Below, one piece after another: positions 17,376 through 25,959 of a stretch of DNA of 52,677 bases. Origin of the DNA: Pseudomonadota bacterium (GTDB lineage: Bacteria > Pseudomonadota > Alphaproteobacteria > Rhodobacterales > Rhodobacteraceae); the NCBI GenBank assembly GCA_021845805.1, contig JAJZVD010000022.1, positions 1 to 52,677 on the forward strand, given 5' to 3'. Position 1 is the stretch's first letter. Each line of letters starts with the position of its first letter. The position numbers and the translations under genes are program-made. The notes beneath the pieces are model-generated. The model was not told the origin of the DNA and did not search any database. It saw only the letters and a list, made by a program, of their open reading frames with translations.

Positions 17376-18170
17376 TCAGACCGGGTCGAAGGTGGCAAAG
17401 GCGCTGACCAGCGCCAGAACGGCGATGCCGAGCGCGATCTCGGCCAGCGTGCCGCGGCGCAGGCCGGGCAGCCCGCCCCGCGCAAGGCGCGGCACGAAGA
17501 CATAGCGGTTCAGCACGGCCAGCGCGACCATCGCCGCAACCAGCCCCATCTTGGCGATCAGCAGGCCCTGATAGGCCGAGGCCAGGTCATCAGGCAGGTG
17601 GTGCAGCACCAGAAGCGTGTTGCCCAGCCCGGTCAGCAGCACCCCCGCCACGGCAAGATGCCCCCAGCGGGAAAAGCGCATCAGCCGCGCCTCTTCGCCC
17701 GGGGCGCCAAGGCCGCGCAGCACGGCGGGCAAGGCCCCCAGCCAGTAGCCCGCCGCCAGCAGGTGCAGCGCCGCGTTCAGCCGGTGCAGCATGCCAAGGC
17801 CGCCCTGGTCCATCGCCGCGTGGCCCACCAGCGCGAGGCTGGCCAGCGCAGCCCCCGCCAGCGGCAGGGTACGGCCCGCGCCGTGGCGCAGCGCCGGGCC
17901 CAGAAGCGCGACCAGCGCCATGTGCATCACCCAGGCCTGCCCCACCGGCGTATCGGCCAGCAGCGCCCGGATCACCGCGGGGTCGGTGACCGACGGCCAG
18001 CCGTTCCCCGCCACCCCCGCCTCCAGCATCAGCCAGAGCCCCCCGGTCAGCAGCATCAGCCCCCAGAGGGCGCCGCGCCCTTTCGGGGCGCCGCCATAGG
18101 CCAGTTGCCCCCAGAGCAGCATCGCCGCCCCGTAATGCAGGAACCGAACCGCGATCAGCGCCCCGTCCAT
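17376..18170 (-). CDS. copD: CopD-family copper-resistance membrane protein
   Basis: 264 aa, strongly hydrophobic with about eight membrane segments. The N-terminal VRFLHYGAAMLLWG and the internal HAAMDQGGLGMLHRLNAALHLLAAGYWLG carry the conserved histidines of the family. CopD works with periplasmic CopC in copper uptake or handling at the inner membrane. It lies 4 bases after the copC stop, in the usual copC-copD order. Confidence 0.85.
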   Translation of the reverse strand: MDGALIAVRFLHYGAAMLLWGQLAYGGAPKGRGALWGLMLLTGGLWLMLEAGVAGNGWPSVTDPAVIRALLADTPVGQAWVMHMALVALLGPALRHGAGRTLPLAGAALASLALVGHAAMDQGGLGMLHRLNAALHLLAAGYWLGALPAVLRGLGAPGEEARLMRFSRWGHLAVAGVLLTGLGNTLLVLHHLPDDLASAYQGLLIAKMGLVAAMVALAVLNRYVFVPRLARGGLPGLRRGTLAEIALGIAVLALVSAFATFDPV

Positions 18171-18174
18171 TGGC

Positions 18175-18528
18175 TTACTTCACCGTGAAGGTGTAGTGGC
18201 CCTGGGTCTTGTGCCCGTCGTTCGACAGGGCGTGCCAGTCCACCGTATAGGTGCCTGCGGCCAGCGTGCCCGCGACCGGCACGGTCAGCACCGTCTGGTC
18301 GGCATTCAGGCTGGGGGTGCCCTGCGTCACCGGGGCCTTGTCGGGGCCGGTGATCGCGACGCCGGTGAAGGCAAGGTTGACATCTTCGGAAAAGGTCAGG
18401 CTCAGCGCCGCGGGGGCGGCGACCGTCGCGCCGGCCGCCGGGGTCTGGGCGGTCAGATGGGCATGGGCCAGGGCGGCCGTCGCCGACAGCGACAGGCCAA
18501 GCGCCAGGATCAGGGCGTACGTCTTCAT
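18175..18528 (-). CDS. copC: CopC periplasmic copper-binding protein
   Basis: 117 aa. A Sec signal peptide (about residues 1-21, ending in ALAHA) leaves a mature protein starting with histidine (HLTAQTPA), the first ligand of the CopC Cu(II) site. The C-terminal WHALSNDGHKTQGHYTF supplies the Asp and His of the same site. The beta-sandwich size is normal for CopC. The ATG at 18528 is the one that starts a proper signal peptide. It is followed by copD. Confidence 0.9.
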   Translation of the reverse strand: MKTYALILALGLSLSATAALAHAHLTAQTPAAGATVAAPAALSLTFSEDVNLAFTGVAITGPDKAPVTQGTPSLNADQTVLTVPVAGTLAAGTYTVDWHALSNDGHKTQGHYTFTVK

Positions 18529-18619
18529 CACGGGTCTTTCTGCCGGCGAGGCACCGGCGGCGGGCCGGGCGGCGCGCTGTCGCGCCTCCGGCAGGTAGGG
18601 GTCTGGGTTCGGCGGTGGC

Positions 18620-18985
18620 TCAGGCCAGCCGCGGGGGCGCCCGCGCGCCCTGACCGCCCGCGCGGGGCGGCGCCACGGGGTGCCCCGCGGGCCCCACGGG
18701 CACCGCACGGGCCGCGCCCGGCACCGCCGCCACCCAGGCGCCCTGCGGCGCGTCAAGCATCGCAAGCCCGGGGCCTGCGCAGAAATGATCGAGCGCCGCC
18801 GCGATCCCCTTCGCGGCCGAGCCGCCGCAGAGGTCACCCAGCGTGCCGCCAAGCGCCAGGAATTCGGCCGCCTCCATGTCCTGCGGCGTGGGCATCCGCT
18901 GGCGCGCGACCGCGACCGAGGTGCCAAGCGCAAGCCCCAGCACCACCAGCAGACCGACCAGACGTTCGCGCCAGACAGACCTCAT
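18620..18985 (-). CDS. hypothetical exported protein near copCD
   Basis: 121 aa. The N-terminus has a positively charged start and a hydrophobic stretch (LVGLLVVLGLALGTSVAVA) that looks like a signal peptide with possible cleavage after AVA. The mature part has two cysteines (DLCGG, DHFCAG) and a glycine/proline-rich, disordered tail. It resembles in layout the small DUF2946-like exported proteins found beside copC in this family, but I cannot confirm that. It lies 91 bases upstream of copC on the same strand. Confidence 0.5.
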   Translation of the reverse strand: MRSVWRERLVGLLVVLGLALGTSVAVARQRMPTPQDMEAAEFLALGGTLGDLCGGSAAKGIAAALDHFCAGPGLAMLDAPQGAWVAAVPGAARAVPVGPAGHPVAPPRAGGQGARAPPRLA

Positions 18986-19027
18986 GCGGCCCCGATAGCA
19001 GATCGGCGGGGGCGCCCCAAGCCCCCC

Positions 19028-19438
19028 TTACTTCGGCCGCTGCAAGCCTTCGACGTAATCGGCCAGGGCCACCAGCTGCACAGGCGTGGGCGTCACCACC
19101 CCGTTGCCGGTGTCGACCAGCACGTTCGGCCCGCTCAGAAGCGGATCGAAGATCGGCATCACCTGCCCGCCATGCTTGCCCGCGCGGGTGAAGCCGTCGA
19201 TCCAGCTCATCACCTTGACCCGCGGGAAGGTGCCGCCGTTGCGCGCGGCAATCGTCGTCAGGTCGGCGGGCTTGCGCGCCAGACCCAGCGCCGCCGGGCC
19301 GTCGCCGCGGCCATCGTCGCCGTGGCAGCCCGCACAATAGTCGTGGAACAGCGCCTTTCCATCCGCCTGCGGCTGCACCGCGCAGCCCAGCGCGGTCAGT
19401 GCCGCCCCCAATCCCGCCCCCATCACGATCCAGCGCAT
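19028..19438 (-). CDS. lipoprotein c-type cytochrome
   Basis: 136 aa, one heme. The N-terminus has a lipoprotein signal with lipobox LTALGC, so the protein should be tethered to a membrane on the periplasmic side. The heme motif CAGCH follows at about residue 40 (FHDYCAGCHGDDGRGDGPAA), and a methionine in QVMPIFDPLL is the likely sixth ligand. It is a class I cytochrome like those that accept or donate electrons at periplasmic oxidases. A 42-base gap separates it from the small exported protein downstream. A near-match anaerobox lies 56 bases upstream of the ATG. Confidence 0.85.
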   Translation of the reverse strand: MRWIVMGAGLGAALTALGCAVQPQADGKALFHDYCAGCHGDDGRGDGPAALGLARKPADLTTIAARNGGTFPRVKVMSWIDGFTRAGKHGGQVMPIFDPLLSGPNVLVDTGNGVVTPTPVQLVALADYVEGLQRPK

Positions 19439-19493
19439 CCCTGCCCTCCCCTGTCGTCATGCCCGAGGGTGGCGCGATCCCGTGCCTCTCGCC

Positions 19494-19507
19494 TTGATAC
19501 AGGTCAG
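19494..19507. promoter_or_regulatory. near-match anaerobox upstream of the cytochrome c gene
   Basis: TTGAT-ACAG-GTCAG matches TTGAT-N4-ATCAA in 8 of 10 positions, with a perfect left half. It is 56 bases upstream of the cytochrome c ATG, in the gap shared with the divergent Old Yellow Enzyme gene. Confidence 0.3.
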
Positions 19508-19624
19508 GAAATCGCCGCTGCAACCCGGCCATGTCCAAAGCGGCCTTGAAATCCCCCCGCGACCGGACGATCTGAGGCTGACCGCGGCCGCATCCCCTTT
19601 CGCGGCCATGCAAAAGGACGACCC

Positions 19625-20722
19625 ATGACCCAACCCAAGCTCTTCACCCCCACGCGCTTTGGCGCGCTGGCGCTCTCGAACCGCGTCGTGATGGCGCCGC
19701 TGACGCGCAACCGCGCGCGGCCTGCCGATGACGTGCCGTCCGTTCTGGCCCCGACCTACTACGCCCAGCGCGCCAGTGCCGGGCTGATCGTGACCGAGGG
19801 CAGCCAGATCGTGCCCGAGGGCAAGGGCTATGCCTGGACGCCGGGCATCTATTCGCCTGCCCAGATCGAAGGCTGGAAGACGGTGACCGATGCCGTGCAC
19901 GCCGCGGGCGGGCAAATCGTGATCCAGCTCTGGCATGTCGGCCGCATCTCGCACACCTCGCTGCAGCCGGGCGGCAAGGCGCCGGTCGCGCCCTCGGCGA
20001 TCCAGGCCAAGTCGCAGACCTTCGACGGCACGGGCTTCACCCCGGTCTCGCTGCCCCGCGCGCTGGAGGCCGACGAGATCCGGCAGATCCTGGCCGACTT
20101 TGCCCAGGCCGCGCGCAACGCCCGCGCCGCGGGCTTTGACGGCGTGGAGATCCACGGCGCCAACGGCTATCTGATCGACCAGTTCCTGCGCGACGGCTCG
20201 AACCAGCGCACCGACGCCTGGGGCGGCAGCATCGAAAACCGCAGCCGCTTCCTGTTCGAGGTCGTCGAGGCGGTGGCAGGGGCCATCGGCGCCGACCGTA
20301 CCGGGCTGCGCCTTTCGCCGCTGTCGCCCGCGAACGGCATCGTCGACAGCGACCCGATGGCGCTCTTCCGCCACGCGATCGAGGGGCTGAACCGCTACAA
20401 GCTGGCCTTCCTGCACATGGTCGAAGGCCCGACGGGCGGCGCCCGCACGGACGAGACCGACGCGGGGATGGCCGAACTGCGCGCGGTCTATGACGGCAAC
20501 TACATCGCCAACAACGGCTACACCCGCGAGATGGCGATCGCCGCGGTGGAAACCGGCGCCGCCGATGCGGTGGCCTTTGGCCGCGCCTTCATCTCGAACC
20601 CCGATCTGGTGGCGCGCCTGAAGGCCGATGCGCCGCTGGCCGAGGGCAACCGCGCGACCTATTACGGCGGCGGCGCGGAAGGCTATACCGACTACCCGAC
20701 GCTGGAGATCGCGGCGGCCTGA
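19625..20722 (+). CDS. Old Yellow Enzyme family NADH:flavin oxidoreductase / alkene reductase
   Basis: 365 aa, a full (beta/alpha)8 FMN barrel. Typical segments are LSNRVVMAPLTRNRA, IQLWHVGRISH, the substrate-binding EIHGANGYLIDQFLRDGSN (His/Asn pair in HGAN) and AFGRAFISNPDL near the end. Members reduce activated C=C bonds such as N-ethylmaleimide, 2-cyclohexenone or nitrate esters with NAD(P)H. The ATG at 19625 has AAAGGA upstream. An inverted repeat GGCCGC-N10-GCGGCC (19586-19607) lies just ahead of the ribosome site. It is a monocistronic gene in this window. Confidence 0.9.
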   Translation: MTQPKLFTPTRFGALALSNRVVMAPLTRNRARPADDVPSVLAPTYYAQRASAGLIVTEGSQIVPEGKGYAWTPGIYSPAQIEGWKTVTDAVHAAGGQIVIQLWHVGRISHTSLQPGGKAPVAPSAIQAKSQTFDGTGFTPVSLPRALEADEIRQILADFAQAARNARAAGFDGVEIHGANGYLIDQFLRDGSNQRTDAWGGSIENRSRFLFEVVEAVAGAIGADRTGLRLSPLSPANGIVDSDPMALFRHAIEGLNRYKLAFLHMVEGPTGGARTDETDAGMAELRAVYDGNYIANNGYTREMAIAAVETGAADAVAFGRAFISNPDLVARLKADAPLAEGNRATYYGGGAEGYTDYPTLEIAAA

Positions 20723-20821
20723 CGGCCCCGCCACCCGGCGCCCCCTGCATCGGCCGCGGCCCCCGCCGCGGCCGATCTGTTTTCCAGGTCTCCCATCCGG
20801 CCGGCTACCCGCCATTCCGTT

Positions 20822-20850
20822 ATTGAACCACCATTCAATCCTGATATGAT
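20822..20850 (+). promoter_or_regulatory. promoter with overlapping operator-like inverted repeat for the aminotransferase gene
   Basis: A good sigma-70-type pair is visible: TTGAAC (20823-20828), a 16-base spacer and TATGAT (20845-20850). A perfect inverted repeat ATTGAA-N6-TTCAAT (20822-20839) covers the -35 box, so a bound repressor would block the polymerase. The TetR gene beyond the aminotransferase is a candidate regulator. The region is AT-rich against its surroundings. Confidence 0.55.
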
Positions 20851-20914
20851 TGTGAAATGAAATTCATGCACTTGTTCTGAACATTTCCTGAAAATCAGCC
20901 CGATGGAGACGAAG

Positions 20915-22327
20915 ATGACGGCGATCCCGCGGCCCACGGCGGACAGCCCCGCCGCGCTTCTTTCGCGGCGCGAAGAGGCGGGCGCGCATCTGGTGCAGCC
21001 CTGGCCCACGGCAGGCAAGGTGGGGCTGGGCGCCCCCGGCGCGGTGGGCGATGGCGACGGCATCTACATCCTGCACGAGGACGGGCGGCGGCTGATCGAC
21101 GGGCCCGCGGGGATGTGGTGCGTGAACCTGGGGCACCGGCGGGCGGAACTGGCGCAGGTGATGCAGGAACAGGCGATGGCGCTCAGCTACGCCTCGCCCT
21201 GGTACACCTCGACCACCCCCGCGCTGGATCTGGCCGCGCGGCTGGCAGCCCATGCGCCCGGCGATCTCGACCATGTGTTCCTGACCACCGGCGGCACCTC
21301 GGCGGTGGAAACCGCGCTGCGGTTTGCCTTCTTCCGCAACGACGTGAAGGGGCGGCCGGACAAGAAGCTGATCGTGACGCGCGACCGGGCCTATCACGGC
21401 GCGTCCTACCTTTCCGGGTCGCTGAACGGGCGGCCGCGGGACCAGGACTGGATGTTCGCCGCGCGCGATCTGGTGATCCGGCTGAGCTGCCCCGACCCCT
21501 TCCGCCGCCCCGCCGGGATGACCGTGGACGGCTTCACCGACCTGCTGGTCGAGGAATTCCGCCAGGCGATCGCGCACCACGGCGCCGAGCGCATCGGCGC
21601 CTTCATCGCCGAGCCGATCCAGGCCTCGGGCGGGGTCGTGGTGCCGCCGCCGGGCTACCTGAAGCGGATGCGCGATCTCTGCCGGGCGCATGACATCCTG
21701 TATATCTCGGACGAGGTGGTGACGGCCTTTGGCCGGCTGGGCGAGGTGTTCGCCTCGCAGGAGGTGTTCGGGATCGAACCCGACATGATCACCTTTGCCA
21801 AGGGCGTGACCTCGGGCTATTTTCCTCTGGGGGGCGTGATGATGTCGGCCGGGATGCTGGACGACCTGCGCAAGTCGAACCACCCCGATGCCACCTTCGC
21901 GCATGGGCTGACCTATTCCAGCCACCCGATCGGCTGTGCGGTGGCGCTGAAGAACCTCGATCTGCTGGAAGCCGGGGTGCTGGCCGAGGCGCGCGCGAAC
22001 GCGGGCCATTTCCAGACCGCGCTGAAGCGGCTGGAGGATCACGCGCTGGTGGGCGAGGTGCGCGGCATGGGGCTGATGGCCTGCATCGAATGCGTGGCCG
22101 ACAAGGAAAGCCGCAACCCGCTGGAACTGGATCTGGAGGTGGGCAAGCGGATCGATACCCATTGCCAGGAACGCGGGCTTCTGGTGCGGCCGCTGATCCA
22201 GATGTGCGTGATGTCGCCGCCGCTGACGATCACGCGGCCCCAGATCGACACGATGGTCGACATCCTCGATGCCGCGATCCGCGCCACGATGGACGATCTG
22301 GTGCGCGACGGGCTCTGGCACGGCTGA
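20915..22327 (+). CDS. class III aminotransferase (aspartate-aminotransferase-family)
   Basis: 470 aa. PLP-binding K296 sits in TFAKGVTSGYFPLGG, preceded by the cofactor aspartate in YISDEVVTAFGR. GTSAVETALRFAFF contacts the phosphate. This class includes omega-aminotransferases acting on diamines, beta-alanine, taurine or putrescine; the exact donor cannot be read off. The ATG at 20915 is preferred because GGAG lies 6 bases upstream; an ATG at 20903 would add four residues but overlaps that ribosome site. It is followed by a convergent TetR gene 20 bases away. Confidence 0.85.
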   Translation: MTAIPRPTADSPAALLSRREEAGAHLVQPWPTAGKVGLGAPGAVGDGDGIYILHEDGRRLIDGPAGMWCVNLGHRRAELAQVMQEQAMALSYASPWYTSTTPALDLAARLAAHAPGDLDHVFLTTGGTSAVETALRFAFFRNDVKGRPDKKLIVTRDRAYHGASYLSGSLNGRPRDQDWMFAARDLVIRLSCPDPFRRPAGMTVDGFTDLLVEEFRQAIAHHGAERIGAFIAEPIQASGGVVVPPPGYLKRMRDLCRAHDILYISDEVVTAFGRLGEVFASQEVFGIEPDMITFAKGVTSGYFPLGGVMMSAGMLDDLRKSNHPDATFAHGLTYSSHPIGCAVALKNLDLLEAGVLAEARANAGHFQTALKRLEDHALVGEVRGMGLMACIECVADKESRNPLELDLEVGKRIDTHCQERGLLVRPLIQMCVMSPPLTITRPQIDTMVDILDAAIRATMDDLVRDGLWHG

Positions 22328-22347
22328 GCCCGGCGCGACCGCCGGCG

Positions 22348-23001
22348 TCACGCCATCCGTGGCCCCTCGGCGGTGAAGTGGCGGGGGAACGTCGTCGCCA
22401 GCAAGGTGCGGGCGGCGGCATGGGCATCCTCGCGCGTCACCCCGTCGCCCATCATCAGCCGGAACCAGAGCCCTTCCAGCATCGCGCAAAGCGCCAGCGC
22501 AAGGGGCGCGGCGGCATAGTCATAGCCCGCCTCGGCCTTCAGCTCGGCCAGCAGCGCCTCGACCGTGGCCTGATAGGCGTCGTCGCGCGCCCCGCACAGC
22601 GCCTGATAGGTCGGGCGCGATTTCGCCTCGCCCCAGAAGGCGCACCAGGCCGCAAGCTTGCGCCGGGTGCAGAGCCTGCGGTCGAAATCAGCCGCGACCA
22701 CCGCCCAGAGCCGGTCTGCGGCGCGCGCCCCCGCGCGGCGATAGGCCCCCTTCCAGTGATCGACATATTCGTCGGCCATGTATTGCAGCGTCGCGATCAG
22801 CAGGTTGTCCTTGCTTTCAAAGTGAAAGTTGACGATCCCGCGCGACAGGCCCGCGCCGGTGGCGATGTCGGCCAGGGTCGTATCGGCGTAGCCACGCTTG
22901 GCCAGGCTGTCGATCGTGGCCTCGATCAGTTGCTGGCGCCGCGTCTCCCTGCTGGCCTTGCGCCCGCGCGCAGCCTGCACCGCTTCTTCGGCCTCTGCCA
23001 T
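22348..23001 (-). CDS. TetR/BetI-type transcriptional regulator
   Basis: 217 aa. The N-terminal helix-turn-helix is clear: RRQQLIEATIDSLAKRGYAD, TTLADIATGAGLSRG and IVNFHFESKDNLL. The C-terminal ligand domain resembles BetI-like members. The ATG at 23001 fits the usual TetR N-terminus; the upstream open frame is low-complexity and arginine-rich. It converges on the aminotransferase gene, and the likely targets are that gene and itself. A 7-bp-arm inverted repeat upstream (23190-23209) is a candidate operator. Confidence 0.8.
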   Translation of the reverse strand: MAEAEEAVQAARGRKASRETRRQQLIEATIDSLAKRGYADTTLADIATGAGLSRGIVNFHFESKDNLLIATLQYMADEYVDHWKGAYRRAGARAADRLWAVVAADFDRRLCTRRKLAAWCAFWGEAKSRPTYQALCGARDDAYQATVEALLAELKAEAGYDYAAAPLALALCAMLEGLWFRLMMGDGVTREDAHAAARTLLATTFPRHFTAEGPRMA

Positions 23002-23154
23002 TGCCCTGCCCCCGTTCCGCGCGCGCCAGCCCGCGCCTGTCTGCGCCGATGGCGGGGCAGGCGACCGTAACGCAGCCTTCGGGCTTTGCAAGAGAGGCGC
23101 GCCGCGGGCGCCCGGACGGCGCGCCCCCCGCCGCGACCGAAGGCCGCCGGATTT

Positions 23155-23168
23155 TTGAAGAATATCAA
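23155..23168. promoter_or_regulatory. anaerobox in the tetR-hydrogenase gap
   Basis: TTGAA-GAAT-ATCAA matches TTGA-N6-TCAA exactly and differs from the strict FNR consensus at one base. It lies 154 bases from the tetR start and 405 bases from the hydrogenase operon start, so its target is unclear. Confidence 0.5.
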
Positions 23169-23189
23169 ATGAAAACATGATGCAATGCG

Positions 23190-23209
23190 ACGATCTTCAT
23201 CCAGATCGT
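23190..23209. promoter_or_regulatory. inverted repeat, candidate TetR operator
   Basis: Arms ACGATCT and AGATCGT with a 6-base spacer. Size and symmetry fit a TetR-family operator, and the site is about 190 bases upstream of the tetR start. Confidence 0.35.
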
Positions 23210-23572
23210 GCCGGAATCGCGTCGGCCGCCTGCATGCGCGCGGAAACATCACGGCCAGGACAGGCCGACCGCCTGCCGCGCGCCGTGGATGACGCCTGTG
23301 AGCCGTCGGCATGACCCCTGAAGGGTTTGACATAATCATACCTTTTTAGCCGGGAATCTGGCTTGTTTCCGGCCAAATCTAACATTCCTGCCATATTCCT
23401 TCCCAAGACACCGATCGGTGCACCGTCCCCGCGGGGGTCGCCCGCCGGGGGGCGCATCGCGCGGGCCGGGGCGCGGCAGGGCGCGCGCGAATCGGGCAAA
23501 CGCCCCCGCGCTGGCGCCCGGCCTTGCGCCAGATCAATTCCGGGCCCTGCGACATGTTGCTACACTGGCGGC

Positions 23573-24673
23573 ATGGCACACCCGCCCCTTCTCCTCCGCG
23601 ACCCGCGGGATCTGGTCACAGCACTCGTCGCGGCGGGGTTCCGGGTGATCGGCCCGAAACCGGCCGAGGGGGCGCTGACCTATGCCCCGATCACGCCCGA
23701 CGACCTGCCGCAGGGCCTGACCGACACGCAGGCGCCCGGAAACTACCGGCTGGAGCCCGGGCCACCGGGCCGCTGGTTCGATTACGTCGTGGGCCCCCAC
23801 AGCTGGAAGGCCTGGCTGTTCCCGGCCCGCCAGAAGCTTTTCTCTGCCGACCGTACGGCGGCGGGGTTCGACCTGACCGCGCACGAAGACCCCTACCCCC
23901 CCACGGCCTTCTTCGGCGTCCGCGCCTGCGAGATCGCGGCCATCGAGGTGCAGGACCGGGTGTTTGACAACGGCACCTTCGCCGATGAGGGCTACGCCCG
24001 CCGCCGGGCCGCCACGCTGATCGTGGCGGTGAACTGCGCCCGCGCCGCCGAGACCTGCTTTTGCGCCACGATGAAGACCGGGCCGCGGGCCGAGCGGGGC
24101 TGCGATCTGGCGCTGACCGAGCTTGCCACCGGAACCGGCCTGCTGCTGGAGATCGGCAGCGACCGGGGTGCCGCGGTGGCCGCGCGGCTGGCCCTGCCCC
24201 TGGCCGACACCGCCCGGCAGGCCGAGGCGCGCGCCATCTCGGCCCGCGCCGCCGCCGCGCAGACCCGCCGGATGCCGCAAGATGTGGCCGCCCGGCTTGC
24301 GGCCAACCCCGAGCATCCGCAGTGGGATGACGTGGCCAGCCGCTGCCTGAGCTGTGCCAATTGCACGCTGGCCTGCCCCACCTGCTTCTGTTCGGATGTC
24401 GAGGAGGTCACCGACCTCTCGGGCGCGCATGCCGAACGCTGGCGCAGTTGGGACAGCTGCTTTTCCATCGACTTCACCCATGTTCACGGCGGTTCGGTCC
24501 GCCTCAGCACCAGATCCCGCTACCGGCAGTGGATGACCCACAAGCTGTCAAGCTGGCATGACCAGTTCGGCACGTCGGGTTGCGTCGGCTGCGGGCGCTG
24601 CATCGCCTGGTGCCCGGTGGGCATCGACATCACCGCCGAGGCCGCAGCCATCTGCGAGGGGGGCCCGCCATGA
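23573..24673 (+). CDS. hydB: [NiFe]-(sulf)hydrogenase beta subunit, 4Fe-4S protein
   Basis: 366 aa. Belongs to the sulfhydrogenase beta / anaerobic sulfite reductase A family, an electron-transfer subunit. Two four-cysteine groups lie in the C-terminal half: [16 protein letters not shown] and [12 protein letters not shown]. Upstream, [17 protein letters not shown] carries further cysteines of the family. The ATG at 23573 is followed by a normal N-terminus; the open frame before it is low-complexity. First gene of an operon beta - CNB protein - gamma - delta - alpha - protease. It overlaps the next gene by ATGA. Confidence 0.85.
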   Translation: MAHPPLLLRDPRDLVTALVAAGFRVIGPKPAEGALTYAPITPDDLPQGLTDTQAPGNYRLEPGPPGRWFDYVVGPHSWKAWLFPARQKLFSADRTAAGFDLTAHEDPYPPTAFFGVRACEIAAIEVQDRVFDNGTFADEGYARRRAATLIVAVNCARAAETCFCATMKTGPRAERGCDLALTELATGTGLLLEIGSDRGAAVAARLALPLADTARQAEARAISARAAAAQTRRMPQDVAARLAANPEHPQWDDVASRCLSCANCTLACPTCFCSDVEEVTDLSGAHAERWRSWDSCFSIDFTHVHGGSVRLSTRSRYRQWMTHKLSSWHDQFGTSGCVGCGRCIAWCPVGIDITAEAAAICEGGPP

Positions 24674-25134
24674 CCATCCGCCGGTTCGACACGATCCTGG
24701 CCGAACATCCGCTGTTTCGCGGGTTCGATGCCGACACGGTCGCGCTCTTCGCGGGCTGCGCGAAGAACGAACATTTTGCCTCCGGCGCGCGGATCTATGC
24801 CGAAGGGGCGGCGGCCGACCGCTTCTACATCCTGACCCATGGCGACGTGGCGCTGGAAATCGCCACCCCCGCCCGCGGCGCGCTGATCGTGGAAACGCTG
24901 CATCCGGGCGATCTGTTCGGCTGGGCCTGGCTGATGGCGCCGGGAACGCATGCCAACGATGCCCTGGCCCTGACCGAGGTGCGGGCGATCAGCCTCGATG
25001 CCGCCTGCCTGCGCCGCAAATGTGCGGCAGACCCGGCGCTGGGCTACCGGATGTTCCAGGAATGGGTGCCGCATCTGATGGCCCGGCTGCGCGCGCTGCG
25101 GCTGCAACTGCTTGACCTCTACGGGGTCGGCTGA
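24670..25134 (+). CDS. cyclic-nucleotide-binding-domain protein inside the hydrogenase operon
   Basis: 154 aa, almost exactly one CNB (CAP_ED) domain: [41 protein letters not shown] and [13 protein letters not shown]. No helix-turn-helix follows, so it is not a CRP/FNR-type regulator. The phosphate-binding cassette is altered: the usual FGE reads FGW and the conserved arginine of R(S/T)A reads as asparagine in HANDALAL, so classical cAMP binding is doubtful. It overlaps both neighbours (ATGA upstream, TGATG downstream), so it is co-translated with the hydrogenase subunits. A role in assembly or allosteric control of the enzyme is inference. Confidence 0.8.
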   Translation: MTIRRFDTILAEHPLFRGFDADTVALFAGCAKNEHFASGARIYAEGAAADRFYILTHGDVALEIATPARGALIVETLHPGDLFGWAWLMAPGTHANDALALTEVRAISLDAACLRRKCAADPALGYRMFQEWVPHLMARLRALRLQLLDLYGVG

Positions 25135-25958
25135 TGGACCCGATGCTGCCCCGCCGCTACCGCGTCCTGCGCGCGCGCCCCGAAAGCGCGGGCGTGGCCA
25201 CGGTGGATCTGGCGCCCGTCGACGGCCCGCCGATGCGCTTCGCGCCGGGGCAGTTCAACATGCTTTACGCCTTCGGGGTGGGCGAGATCCCGGTGTCGAT
25301 CTCGGGCGATGCCGCGGCGCCGGTGCTGACGCATACCACGCGCGACGTGGGGCCTGTCTCGCGCGCGATCGTGGGCCTGAAGGAAGGCGACATGCTGGGC
25401 GTGCGCGGCCCGTTCGGCGCGCCCTGGCCGGTCGCTGCGGCGAAGGGGCGGCATGTGCTGGTGGTGGCGGGCGGCCTGGGTCTGGCCCCGGTGCGGCCGA
25501 TCCTGACCCATGTTCTGGCGAACCGGGCGGACCATGCGGGGCTGACGCTGGTCTATGGCGCGCGCTCGCCGCAGGATCTTCTTTATGCCGACGACCTGCG
25601 CGACTGGCGCGCGCGCCCGGATGCCACGGTCGAGGTGACGGTGGATCACGCCCGCCCCGGCTGGACCGGCCGGGTGGGCGTGGTGACCACGCTGATCCCC
25701 CGCGCGCTGGCGGGGGTGGCGCCCGACAGCGTCACCGCCTTTCTCTGCGGGCCCGAGATCATGATGCGCTTTTGCGTGCAGGCGCTGGGGCAGATCGGCA
25801 TCCCGCCATCCGCCTGCTGGGTCAGCCTGGAACGCAACATGAAATGCGCGGTGGGCTTCTGCGGGCATTGCCAGTTCGGCGGCGATTTCATCTGCAAGGA
25901 CGGCCCGGTGTTCCGCTATGACAGGGTTGCCGCCCGCATCGGCGTGAAGGAGCTGTAG
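25134..25958 (+). CDS. hydG: [NiFe]-(sulf)hydrogenase gamma subunit, FAD/NAD(P)-binding, 2Fe-2S
   Basis: 274 aa. A ferredoxin-reductase-fold diaphorase subunit, with [22 protein letters not shown] for flavin, [13 protein letters not shown] for NAD(P), and a C-terminal [2Fe-2S] motif of the PyrK type ([17 protein letters not shown]). It passes electrons between the hydrogenase dimer and NAD(P)(H). The order beta-gamma-delta-alpha matches soluble group 3b enzymes. Confidence 0.9.
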   Translation: MDPMLPRRYRVLRARPESAGVATVDLAPVDGPPMRFAPGQFNMLYAFGVGEIPVSISGDAAAPVLTHTTRDVGPVSRAIVGLKEGDMLGVRGPFGAPWPVAAAKGRHVLVVAGGLGLAPVRPILTHVLANRADHAGLTLVYGARSPQDLLYADDLRDWRARPDATVEVTVDHARPGWTGRVGVVTTLIPRALAGVAPDSVTAFLCGPEIMMRFCVQALGQIGIPPSACWVSLERNMKCAVGFCGHCQFGGDFICKDGPVFRYDRVAARIGVKEL

Positions 25959-25959
25959 G

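Larger units (their letters stand above)
23002..23572. other. divergent regulatory region between tetR and the hydrogenase operon
   Basis: This 571-base gap holds no convincing gene but has several symmetric sites: an anaerobox at 23155-23168, an inverted repeat ACGATCT-N6-AGATCGT at 23190-23209, and a perfect 12-bp palindrome CACCGATCGGTG at 23409-23420. The middle part (23320-23400) is AT-richer than the surroundings and is the likely promoter zone of the hydrogenase operon. I do not see a sigma-54 GG-N10-GC site or a strong -35/-10 pair. Confidence 0.55.

Noticed and set aside
23320-23350. TTGACA-like hexamer in the hydrogenase leader as a sigma-70 promoter
   Set aside because: No -10 box lies 16-18 bases downstream; kept only as part of the AT-rich leader.
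24670-25134. CNB-domain protein as a CRP/FNR transcription factor
   Set aside because: It has no helix-turn-helix, ends right after the sensor domain and lacks key cAMP-binding residues.
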